NCBI GenBank assembly: GCA_020073265.1 | Contig: JAIQFN010000017.1 | Span: 62,001 to 126,000, forward strand | Direction: 5' to 3' | Length of the DNA: 64,000 nucleotides | Origin: Terriglobia bacterium | Lineage (GTDB): Bacteria > Acidobacteriota > Terriglobia > Bryobacterales > Bryobacteraceae | Shown: positions 44,601 to 52,334 of the stretch, piece by piece | How positions within the stretch are numbered: the stretch's first letter is position 1 | How the letters are laid out: each line of letters begins with the position of its first letter | Made by a program: the position numbers and the translations under genes | Notes under the pieces: model-generated | Told to the model about the DNA's origin: nothing | The model's input: the letters and a program-made list of their open reading frames with translations, nothing else | The model's database searches: none

Positions 44601-45614
44601 GACCGTGGCGCTGAACTGGCTGGACTGTCCCGACTTCAAGGAGGCCGACGTGGGCGAAAGCTGAATGCTCACCGGGACCGCCGGCGCACCGCCGCTACCC
44701 GCTGGCACACCGCCGCTCCCCGCGGGCACTCCCGCGCTGGTATCCGCCATCAGGAAGATAGGCACACTCGCAGTCCGCGTCGGGTCGGCCATACTGATGG
44801 CCGTCAACATGACCGTTTGCGACGAGTTGAGGGTGCCGGGAGCCATGTAGAAGCCGTTGCTCATCGTGCCTACGCTTGGCGATAAAGACCACGTCACGCC
44901 GGTGTTGCGCGTGCCGCTGACTACGGCGCTGAACCGCGCGGTTTGCCCGGCCGTTAAAGAGACCGACGAAGGGTTCACCGTGACCGTCACGGGGGCCGCC
45001 GCGCCGCTGCCCTGCGATCCCTTCGGCAGCAGCGAAATCGTCGCATTTCCGGTTTGGGTCGAATTGGCCATGCTGGTTGCCGTCACGACGACGGTTTGGG
45101 GATTCTGGATGGCATTGGGAGCCGTATAGACGCCGCCGGATATCGAGCCTACCGGAGGCGCAATCGACCACACCACCGCCGCGCTATTCGCCCCGTTCAG
45201 CTGGGCTCGGAAAGTTATGGAATCATTGGATTGCAATACCGCGAAGGAAGGCACTACTGAAAGCAGAGCCACCGCGGAGACCGTCATTCCGCCGTTGGGC
45301 ATAAGCGATAGTATCGCACTTCCGCTTTTGGATGGGTCCTCCAGGCTGGTGGCCTTCAATGTCACGATTTGGGGCGTGGTAATGACGCTCGGAGCCACGT
45401 AGTAGCCGTTGTTCATGGTGCCCACGGCGGGCGAGAGTGACCAGCTGACTCCAGTGTTATGCGCGCCGCTTACCATAGCGCTGAAGCGCGCCGTTTCGCC
45501 CGCTGACAAGATCGCGGAGGAGGGCGTTACAGACACCGAAACGCCGGCATACGCCGTCGAAATAAATAGAAACAAGCAGGTTATAAGTACCGGTACTCTA
45601 TATCGGGCAGGCAT
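41685..45614 (-). CDS. Secreted seven-Ig-repeat protein with cytochrome c haem site
   Basis: 1309 residues. A signal peptide (VLITCLFLFISTAYA) is followed by seven bacterial Ig-like repeats of about 80-90 residues (roughly 25-650), each with the pattern 'G-L-Y-T-A-P' and 'T-A-T-S-x-A-D-P'. A Gly/Pro linker with a GVPAGSG repeat lies near 295-310 and a Pro/Thr linker near 652-662. A beta-rich domain follows (665-790), then CSSCH at 838-842, a c-type haem attachment site in AKCSSCHAQDGRDL. SYLMPGG about 90 residues later could give the axial Met. The last 400 residues, rich in Trp and Asn, are not recognised. It is probably an extracytoplasmic or surface electron-transfer or oxidoreductase protein. 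Confidence 0.75.
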   Translation of the reverse strand: MPARYRVPVLITCLFLFISTAYAGVSVSVTPSSAILSAGETARFSAMVSGAHNTGVSWSLSPAVGTMNNGYYVAPSVITTPQIVTLKATSLEDPSKSGSAILSLMPNGGMTVSAVALLSVVPSFAVLQSNDSITFRAQLNGANSAAVVWSIAPPVGSISGGVYTAPNAIQNPQTVVVTATSMANSTQTGNATISLLPKGSQGSGAAAPVTVTVNPSSVSLTAGQTARFSAVVSGTRNTGVTWSLSPSVGTMSNGFYMAPGTLNSSQTVMLTAISMADPTRTASVPIFLMADTSAGVPAGSGGVPAGSGGAPAVPVSIQLSPTSASLKSGQSSQFSATVSGSQNSAVTWSVVPQVGSVVNGLYTAPTVTAQTNLTLVATSVSDPTKTASAAITVQPATVSISLSPSSVWLTHGQSTQFSAAVNGTSNTGVTWTLTPAVGSITNGLYTAPASVTSQRTITVTATSMADPSKAASATVTLAPVSITMVPTSISLGASASSQFTATVTGTLNTGVTWSMAPGFGSMVNGLYTAPATIGSAQTVTLTATSLADPTQTAHATISLTPNVTTTLSVAPTPVSLSASQTQQFSALVSSGGIGGGAPVSAQWTINPPMGSITQTGLYTAPGSISVQQLVTVTATSSAGNASASLTLTPTATTPPTTPPTTTAVQLPLEVMGPAGTTVGASFTLPPGSNLNGLQLWLQIHGLKYETEASVQVNGGAWIPINSSTGTVLGQAKVFGGIGGGFSTLKMTLNLPAGSLVTGQNNLTFRFEGTDGVTSGYRVLNFNILSLGSQLIPQSSFTWDDPSRWQPPLNNAADIQAGQTLWRTATLTAPGFGQIQAKCSSCHAQDGRDLKYFNYSNYSIRVRAMFHGLTAQQGDQIASYIRSLNAPAPASARPWNPPYQPGPGADSRPVSEWASGAGVDAVVDDDQQMLSYLMPGGSTAAWEHNAYLNAREMPIPLQLADWNQWLPKIHPMDSFGAAFSNSTLMALYQKLRSELRPNDSAAYAAAASDFGYWESRDLDFTTPITPASTDPSWQSPNFTNAIYSIRLWSLVKQWELNQEFGLEGMPQAVFGAQSSSRAWYSQMPFVTFNVPHDARGIGNGLPITSTYDRYRWYHLQLVLNDGNGTAQGTWPIDWGYALGFPSNDLTWDNQTSQSRFADASLLILWLVKGLQAKDRQDPSNGWSLVETDPADLVNFPAIASIWNESSTSTKLQMINSYLGVWLRKVQTFTPQQWYASGNANPIFLLDQSGSLYSSRIAHALPRFRFVGVDSTLLNQLTSLAQTNWPAYNWSAALNAPCSLSAIGEILCTIP

Positions 45615-45901
45615 ACTGTTTTGTCCGTACGAATAAGGTAGTACCTGCCGGTGTTTCCTACCATCGCTCGTTCACCCTAGTTGATCCCTCTCAAAGCACG
45701 TAGGGTAAGTCCTCTTCTGCCTGCGTCAAAACACCCAATGAGACATGGAACCGATGGACCCTTAAGTACCAAGCTGCGGGGCGACGGCAAAGCCCGCACG
45801 TCTGTCACTGGGCCTTCTTCCGGCGCGTGAGAGATTCTGGTTCGAAACACCCGCAACGCGCGATTCCGGCCGCTGGCGATGCTAACATTGAGAAAGTTTC
45901 C

Positions 45902-48124
45902 ATGACGGGGCAATCCATCCTGCACTACGACGTTGCGGAGAAGCTCGGCGAGGGCGGGATGGGTGTGGTCTACAAGGCTCTGGACCGGCGTCTGGATCGC
46001 GCCGTGGCGATCAAGATTCTGCCCTCGGAGGTGGCCGCCAACGCGCAACGCAAGCGGCGCTTCATGAACGAAGCCCGAGCCGCGTCGGCGCTGAGTCATC
46101 CCAATATCGTCACCATCTACGACATCGCCTCCGAGCGCGGCGCCGACTACCTGGTGATGGAGTACATCGACGGTCCGACGCTGGCCGGCGTGCTGGAAGC
46201 GGGGCCGCTGAAGCCCTCGCGCGCGCTGCACTACGCCGTCCAGATGGCGGATGCTCTGGCGAAAGCGCACGGCGCCGGCATCGTCCACCGCGACCTGAAG
46301 CCGGCCAACGTCATGCTCACCGCTGACGACGTGGTGAAGATCATGGACTTCGGCCTGGCCAAGCTGGCCGAGCCTGCCTCCGGTTCCAACGACGGAAAGA
46401 CGCTCACCTTCGCCACCGAGGCCGGGCTGGTGATGGGAACGCTCAACTACATGTCGCCCGAGCAGGCCGAAGGACGGACCGTGGACGCGCGCAGCGATAT
46501 TTTCTCCTTCGGCGCGGTGCTGTACGAAATGCTCACCGGCCGGCGAGCCTTCAGCGGAATGCTGCGGCGGGAACCGGCGCCGGTCACCGGACTCTCACCG
46601 GAAGTTCCCGGCGCGCTCGAACAGATCGTCACGCGTGCCCTGCGGGCCGAGCCGGAGCGGCGCTTCCAAAGCATGGCCGACTTGAAGGCGGCGCTGGAGC
46701 AGGTGCGCGAGGCCATCTCTTCAGGCGCGGTGGCGCAGCCGGCGTGCGAGGCGCCTTCCATCGCGGTGCTGCCGTTCGCCAACCTGAGCCCGGACCCGGA
46801 CAACGAATACTTCAGCGACGGACTGGCCGAGGAGATCATCAACGCGCTCACGCGCATCCCCGGCCTGCGGGTCATCGCGCGGACCTCGGCATTTTCCTTC
46901 AAGGGCGAGAAGCGGGACCTGCGGGCCATCGGCGAGCGCCTGCGCGTGAACACCGTGCTGGACGGCAGTGTTCGCAAGGCGGGCAGCCGCGTCCGCGTTT
47001 CCGCGCAGCTCATCGATGTGGCCGATGAGTCGCACCTGTGGAGCGAGCGCTATGATCGCGAGCTGAACGACATCTTCGCCATCCAGGACGACATTGCCGA
47101 GGCGATCGTAGAAGGCCTGAAGCTGCGCTTCAGTCCTTGTATCGCGAATCGCGCGCAGCGGCCCGTCAACATTGAGGCGTACAACCTGTGCCTGCGCGGC
47201 GTGTACTTGACTTCGAAGCTCACTCCGGAGGGGCTGGGTCAGGGGCGCGAATGCTACGAAAGGGCGCTGGCGATCGATCCGGGCTGCGCTCTGGCTTACC
47301 AGGGTCTCAGTTCCTACTATTGCAATTTCGCGGTTTTTGGTCTCGGCCCGCCGCGGGAGGCCCTGCTCACGGCCAGGGGGATGGCGCAGAAAGCGCTCGA
47401 ACTGGATGAATCGCTGGCCGAGGCGCACTCCTGCCTGGGAAGCGTGTTGGGGTTTCTGGACCTGGACTGGCCCGGCGCCGAACGCGAGTTCCGCCGCGCT
47501 ATCGAACTGAATCCGCAAGCCACCGCGCCGCGCTGGTATTACGCTTCCAACTATCTGCGAGTGATGGGCCGCCTGGAGGAAGCCACCGTCGAGATGCAGC
47601 GCGTCGTGGAGATGGATCCGCTCTCGGTCTTGCACACGGTGAATCTCGGCTGGATGTTCTATGAGCGCCGGCTTTTCGGCCTGGCCATCGAGCAGTACCG
47701 CAAGGCTATCGAACTCGATCCGACGCACTACATGCCGCACTGGATGCTGGCCGGCGCGTACTTCGTGCAAAACAAGATGGACGAATGCCTGGCCTGCGTG
47801 GAAAAGGCCGTGATGCTCTCCAGCCGCGTGCCGTGGTCGCTCGGCTATCTGGGGTTGACGTACGCCAAGCTCGGCCGGCGGGATGAGGTGCGCGCCATTC
47901 TGGATGAGCTGAGCGCGCGCAGGCAGACCGGTTTCGTCACGCCCATGAGCTTCGCCCTTTGTCACATTGGGCTCGGCGAGTTCGACCAGGCTTTCCGCTA
48001 TCTCCAGCAAGGCCTGGACGAACGCGACCCGACCCTGTTTTGGCTGCGCGAGCCGACGCTAGCGTCTATTCAATCCGATCCGCGCTTCCGCGCCCTGCTG
48101 CGACAACTCAAACTGGATGCTTGA
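45902..48124 (+). CDS. Ser/Thr protein kinase with TolB-like and TPR domains
   Basis: 740 residues from the ATG at 45902. Residues 10-265 are a Hanks-type kinase with GEGGMGVVYKA (16-26), Lys38, HRDLKPANVM (129-138) and DFGLAKL (149-155). The segment after LTGRRAFSG is short compared with relatives: RRAFSG runs straight into MLRREPAPV. Residues about 285-420 match the TolB-N/FlgO-like domain (SIAVLPFANLSPDPDNEYFS, then RVIARTSAFSFKG). The rest is TPR-type helical repeats (about 430-735). No membrane segment is seen, so it is cytosolic. This architecture is frequent in acidobacteria. Targets are unknown. It is convergent with the alpha/beta hydrolase, 6 bp apart. Confidence 0.9.
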   Translation: MTGQSILHYDVAEKLGEGGMGVVYKALDRRLDRAVAIKILPSEVAANAQRKRRFMNEARAASALSHPNIVTIYDIASERGADYLVMEYIDGPTLAGVLEAGPLKPSRALHYAVQMADALAKAHGAGIVHRDLKPANVMLTADDVVKIMDFGLAKLAEPASGSNDGKTLTFATEAGLVMGTLNYMSPEQAEGRTVDARSDIFSFGAVLYEMLTGRRAFSGMLRREPAPVTGLSPEVPGALEQIVTRALRAEPERRFQSMADLKAALEQVREAISSGAVAQPACEAPSIAVLPFANLSPDPDNEYFSDGLAEEIINALTRIPGLRVIARTSAFSFKGEKRDLRAIGERLRVNTVLDGSVRKAGSRVRVSAQLIDVADESHLWSERYDRELNDIFAIQDDIAEAIVEGLKLRFSPCIANRAQRPVNIEAYNLCLRGVYLTSKLTPEGLGQGRECYERALAIDPGCALAYQGLSSYYCNFAVFGLGPPREALLTARGMAQKALELDESLAEAHSCLGSVLGFLDLDWPGAEREFRRAIELNPQATAPRWYYASNYLRVMGRLEEATVEMQRVVEMDPLSVLHTVNLGWMFYERRLFGLAIEQYRKAIELDPTHYMPHWMLAGAYFVQNKMDECLACVEKAVMLSSRVPWSLGYLGLTYAKLGRRDEVRAILDELSARRQTGFVTPMSFALCHIGLGEFDQAFRYLQQGLDERDPTLFWLREPTLASIQSDPRFRALLRQLKLDA

Positions 48125-48130
48125 AGCGGT

Positions 48131-48949
48131 TCAGCGCGCTTGCGTCTGGGTGCGCTGCGCGGTTTGCGCGGCCAGGAATTCCAGGATGACCCGGTGCGAA
48201 GCCTCAGTCTGGTCGGTGGGATAGATGTGGCTGGCGTGTGGAAGCACTACCAGCTTGGCGCTGGGGATGCGGCCCGCGATCAGCTTGCCGTTGCCCACGG
48301 GGACCAACCGGTCGTTCTCGCCATGGACGACCAGCGTCGGCGCGGTGATCTGCGGCAAGCGGCTGTACGCTTCCCAAGCCAGTATTCCCTGGAGCTGCGC
48401 GATGTAGGCTTCCGGGCGGGGCAGCCAGGGGCGGCGGACGTTCAGGTCTTCGTCGATCCTCGAGCGCGGCGTACCGGTATCGTAGATGAACGGGATGGCG
48501 GCTTCGGCGGCTTCTTCCGGCGACATTGTTCCGCGCGCCATGAGCATCTTACCGACTTCGGGATCGGCCTGAATGGCCGTCGGTCCACCGGCCGCGGTGC
48601 AGCCGAGAATCAGCGAGCGCACGCGCTGGGGATTTCCCAGCGTCAATTCCTGCGCGATCATGCCGCCCATCGAAATGCCGTAGACGTGAGCGCTCTCGAC
48701 GCCGGCCGCGTCCAGCACGGCCAAGGCGTCGGCTGCCATCAGCGCGATCGGATACGGCCCGGGCGGCATGTCGCTGCGCGCGATGCCGCGATTGTCGATC
48801 GCGATGGTCCGGTACTTCGCCGCCAGTAGAGGCCGCGTGCGATACCACGCGTCCGATGGGTAGGCCAGGCCCATGATGAGCAGCACTGGCTCGCCCTGGC
48901 CGGCCTCGTCCCAGTAAATCTTGGCGCCTTGATTCTGGATGAACGGCAT
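48131..48949 (-). CDS. Alpha/beta-fold hydrolase
   Basis: A 272-residue single-domain hydrolase. The nucleophile elbow is GISMGG (Ser near 93), the acid is Asp in VVHGENDRLVP (near 215), and the His is in LPHASHIYPTDQ (near 241). NRGIARSDMPPGPY near 55 is the typical lid-side loop of 3-oxoadipate enol-lactonase and esterase relatives. The N-terminus MPFIQNQGAKIYWDEAGQG is complete. The substrate cannot be inferred. It lies 15 bp after the S8 protease gene on the same strand, so they may be co-transcribed. Confidence 0.87.
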   Translation of the reverse strand: MPFIQNQGAKIYWDEAGQGEPVLLIMGLAYPSDAWYRTRPLLAAKYRTIAIDNRGIARSDMPPGPYPIALMAADALAVLDAAGVESAHVYGISMGGMIAQELTLGNPQRVRSLILGCTAAGGPTAIQADPEVGKMLMARGTMSPEEAAEAAIPFIYDTGTPRSRIDEDLNVRRPWLPRPEAYIAQLQGILAWEAYSRLPQITAPTLVVHGENDRLVPVGNGKLIAGRIPSAKLVVLPHASHIYPTDQTEASHRVILEFLAAQTAQRTQTQAR

Positions 48950-48964
48950 ATGGCTCTCCTAAGA

Positions 48965-51900
48965 TTACTGCACTGCGATGTTCGACGCCTTGGAGGTGTG
49001 TCCGGCGATCGTGATTGTAACCGGGTAGGTTCCGGGAGCCAGGCTCGACGGCACGGTGGCGTTGATCTGGTAGAGTCCCGCGAAGTCCGGCGCCAAGCCG
49101 CAAAATGCCGGCGCGATTTGCTGAGTGCCGATCGCGACGGTCGCCTGCGACTTGCAGGTGGATGACGACGACGTCGCCGGATCGCCGCTGGCGGGTTGAT
49201 TGTCCACCGGGCCCAGGCCGTTGGCGAAAAGCTGGACGGTCTGCCCGCGGCGAGCGGGATTGGAAGCGCCGATCACCTTGGATTGGGCGTCCAGCGCGGC
49301 CACCTGGCCAGCGCCGATTTCAAAAAACGCCGGAGCGTAGTCGGCCAGCGGCACGGTTACAACTTTGCCGAAAGAAATGCCGAATCCGCTGCCAACCGTG
49401 ACCTTGACCTGGACCGAGCTTTGACCTTCGAGCTCCCACGGCACTTGCACGTTCACCTGGTTCGCGCTCGCGTACACCAGGTGCCCGGGCAGGCTGAGCT
49501 GCGCGGAAGGCACGTCGAAACTGACGGTCGCGAAATCGATGGCCAGCGGAAGGATATCGGCGGTGGCGGACGCCGTCGAATTCGCAAGGTTGGCGCCGAA
49601 GATGCTGACGTAGGATCCGGGCGCGACCGGCTTTCCTATCGCGAGGCCGGCGGCATCCAGGACGCCGTTTTGGGCGATGACCGGTTGCGGAAGCGCCGTA
49701 GCCGCCATGGCGAACGACATTCTGCCGAATCTCGCGCTGAAATCGTAGTTGCCGGGTTGAGATCCGAGAAACGCTTCGGCGCTGGCAATGCCGTAATTGT
49801 CGGTCACCCGTTGCACGTCCTGAAGCGACGCATCGCCGGTGACGGTAAACGTTACCGTGGCGCCGGAGACGGGCACGCCGTTCGAATCCACCAGCTTCAC
49901 CGCAATGGGTCCCGCGTCCTGGCCTACGGTAGTGTCGCTGGGCGATGAGAGCACGATCAGATTGGCCACCGCAGCGCTGCCCACCAGGAATTGATAGGGC
50001 ACCCGCAGCGTCGACGCGCCGCCCTGAATGGTGACGAAGCCGGAATACGCGCCGGCCGATGGCATGGCCCCGGACAGCGTGAGGTTAACGTTGGCCGCGG
50101 CTCCGCGAGCGAGCGTGAGGCTCTGTTGATCCAGAGCCACGCTGGCGCCGCCGGCCGAGATAGCGGGAGTTATCACCAGCGACACACTGACGCTGCTCGA
50201 TCCGCTGTTGGTGATCTGGAACTGCTTGGTAACCGGAAGCGAGACCGGCACGCCGAACGAGATGACCGCGGGACTGGCGGTCAGCGCGGTTTGAATGGCC
50301 GCCCCGACATCCAGTTTGCCCGCTCCCAGCGATTGGATCCCGGTGGCGTCGCCTTGCTCGTCGCTGGTGACGTCCTGAGACGCGGTGTTAACCAGGGCCG
50401 ACTTGATCTGCTCGGGCGAAAAATCCGGGTGGCGCTCTTTCACCAGCGCAGCCGCGCCCGAAACCAGGGGAGTGGCAAAGCTGGTGCCCGAACCCGCGTT
50501 GTACCTGGTCACGCTGTAGAGATCGCCGAGCGGATCGTAGGATTGCGTGGCCAGATAGATGTCGGTGAAGAAATCTTCGCTGCCGCCTACCGCCACCAGG
50601 TCCGGCTTGATGGCATTGTCGCCGGTGCTGGGTCCCAGGGACGAGAAAAACGACAGCAGGTTGAAGGCGCTCTTGTTCTGTTCAAAAGCAGTGGGATCGA
50701 TCACGGCGGTGTGGCCGGCGTTTGCGTCGATGAAGGACTTGAGCGCGACGCCGGCGCTGTTGGAAATCATGATGGCCGGCACGTTGGTTGCCCCGAGGCC
50801 GCCCGGTCCGGATATCGCGGAGGCGTCGGCCATGTAGAAGATCACGCCCGTCGCGCCGGCGTTCTGCGCGTTGACGACTTTATCGGAGAAATTGCACGAG
50901 CCGCGCTCGATCAGCGCGAATGCGCCATTCAGCGATCCGGCCGGCAGCGCGCTACACGCCAGTCCGTTGTCGCCGAGCTGAGACACGTCTACTAAAGGGG
51001 CAGCCGTCGCTCCGAAAGGGAAAGGGCCGTCTCCGAGCGCACCCTGGATCTGCTGGAGACCGGAAGGCACGTTCGATCCGGGAACTTCGACGCCTTCCAC
51101 CATGAAGTGCGAGTTGGTTGTCGATCCCACGGTGATGGCCGACGGAGCATCGCCCGGAGACTCGATGCTGTTCAGGGTGGGAGCATTGTAGCTCGAAGCG
51201 CCGTCGCCATCGTTGCCGGCTGCGACTACCACCACCATTCCCGCTTTGACCGCGTTCTCCACAGCTACCGCCACCGCATCGCAGGGCACTCCGGCCGGGA
51301 TGCCGCAAGCCGCGCCGGTATCCAGAGGTCCGGTGAAGGCCGGTCCTCCCAACGATAGCGACGCGACGTCCATGCCGTCGTGCAACGCGTCTTCGAGCGC
51401 GACAATGATGGCGTCGTCGCCGGCAAAATCGTTGACCTCGGGCGATCCGAAGATTTTGTAGTTGCCCAGGAAGGCCTTGGGAGCCACGCCGTTGAACGAC
51501 AAGCCGGTGGGGCCGGTGTTGGAGACACCCGCGGCGGCGGAAGCAGTGCCGGTGCCGTGGCCGGAGCGGTCGCGCGGCGAGTAGTCATCGGGAGTCGAGT
51601 CAACCGCCGGATTGCGCGGATCGCTTCCGGCTGCGTCCAGGGGAACGTAACTGCGCGCCACGATCACCTTGTTGTTGGTGAACGCGGCGCAATTCGGAAT
51701 ATCGGCTTCGGCGCCGTTGGGGTAGGCGGTTTTGCAGATTGGAAAGCCGGCCGGCGCGTGAAGGGAGCTGTCCTGGAAAGCCGGATGGGTCTGGTCGATT
51801 CCGGTGTCGAGCATCGCGATCTTGATGCCCGTGCCGGTGTTCTGGAGACCTCCCAGGGCGTTCCACGCGGCGGGCGCATCGATCAGCGTGGTGGCCCGAT

Positions 51901-52276
51901 TCAGATTCAGATGATAGCGCCGCCCGGCGATCACGCCTTTCACTCCCGGGAGGTTCTTCAACTCATCGAGGCGATCCTTGGGCGCCGTGACGAAGATGGC
52001 GTTGAGCAGGGCGCTCGCCGATCCGGTGATCTGGATGCGGCGCGTCGCGAGTGTGTCTTTCAGACTTTGCTGCCGGGCTTCGATCTGCTGCCGGTAGCTT
52101 CGCGCGTCGAGCGACGGCGCGCGGCCGGTGGATGCGAACCGTTCGGCGACGGGCGGATCTTCGAGGATCAGCGTGTAGTGCCGCGGCCGGGACTGCGCCA
52201 GAACGGCCGAAGGTCCTGCCAGCGCCAGGAGAAGGAACGAAGAGACAAATGCGAGCTTACCAGCCGGATACTGCAT
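48965..52276 (-). CDS. Secreted subtilisin-like (S8) serine protease with PA domain
   Basis: 1103 residues. Signal peptide (FVSSFLLLALAGPSAVLA), then an inhibitor-I9-like propeptide (about 33-120). The S8 catalytic domain has Asp157 in AMLDTGIDQTHP, His240 in SGHGTGTASAAAG and Ser599 in GSGTSFATPLVSGAAAL. A PA (protease-associated) insert lies at about 425-525, between His and Ser (FALIERGSCNFSDKV). Ig-like and adhesive beta domains follow. The last 240 residues have the TIGR03437-type C-terminal domain (GSYVSIFGANLA, then VQVPWELEGQ) found in solibacter-type secreted proteins. It probably degrades proteins outside the cell. Confidence 0.92.
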   Translation of the reverse strand: MQYPAGKLAFVSSFLLLALAGPSAVLAQSRPRHYTLILEDPPVAERFASTGRAPSLDARSYRQQIEARQQSLKDTLATRRIQITGSASALLNAIFVTAPKDRLDELKNLPGVKGVIAGRRYHLNLNRATTLIDAPAAWNALGGLQNTGTGIKIAMLDTGIDQTHPAFQDSSLHAPAGFPICKTAYPNGAEADIPNCAAFTNNKVIVARSYVPLDAAGSDPRNPAVDSTPDDYSPRDRSGHGTGTASAAAGVSNTGPTGLSFNGVAPKAFLGNYKIFGSPEVNDFAGDDAIIVALEDALHDGMDVASLSLGGPAFTGPLDTGAACGIPAGVPCDAVAVAVENAVKAGMVVVVAAGNDGDGASSYNAPTLNSIESPGDAPSAITVGSTTNSHFMVEGVEVPGSNVPSGLQQIQGALGDGPFPFGATAAPLVDVSQLGDNGLACSALPAGSLNGAFALIERGSCNFSDKVVNAQNAGATGVIFYMADASAISGPGGLGATNVPAIMISNSAGVALKSFIDANAGHTAVIDPTAFEQNKSAFNLLSFFSSLGPSTGDNAIKPDLVAVGGSEDFFTDIYLATQSYDPLGDLYSVTRYNAGSGTSFATPLVSGAAALVKERHPDFSPEQIKSALVNTASQDVTSDEQGDATGIQSLGAGKLDVGAAIQTALTASPAVISFGVPVSLPVTKQFQITNSGSSSVSVSLVITPAISAGGASVALDQQSLTLARGAAANVNLTLSGAMPSAGAYSGFVTIQGGASTLRVPYQFLVGSAAVANLIVLSSPSDTTVGQDAGPIAVKLVDSNGVPVSGATVTFTVTGDASLQDVQRVTDNYGIASAEAFLGSQPGNYDFSARFGRMSFAMAATALPQPVIAQNGVLDAAGLAIGKPVAPGSYVSIFGANLANSTASATADILPLAIDFATVSFDVPSAQLSLPGHLVYASANQVNVQVPWELEGQSSVQVKVTVGSGFGISFGKVVTVPLADYAPAFFEIGAGQVAALDAQSKVIGASNPARRGQTVQLFANGLGPVDNQPASGDPATSSSSTCKSQATVAIGTQQIAPAFCGLAPDFAGLYQINATVPSSLAPGTYPVTITIAGHTSKASNIAVQ

Positions 52277-52334
52277 ACCACTTGGATGAACCCGGCACCA
52301 GCGGAATTTCCTCGTTTTGATGCCTTACGACCTG

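Noticed and set aside
44650-44740. Short tandem repeat encoding GVPAGSG units
   Set aside because: It is a flexible linker between Ig-like repeats of the large secreted protein, not a mobile or regulatory repeat.
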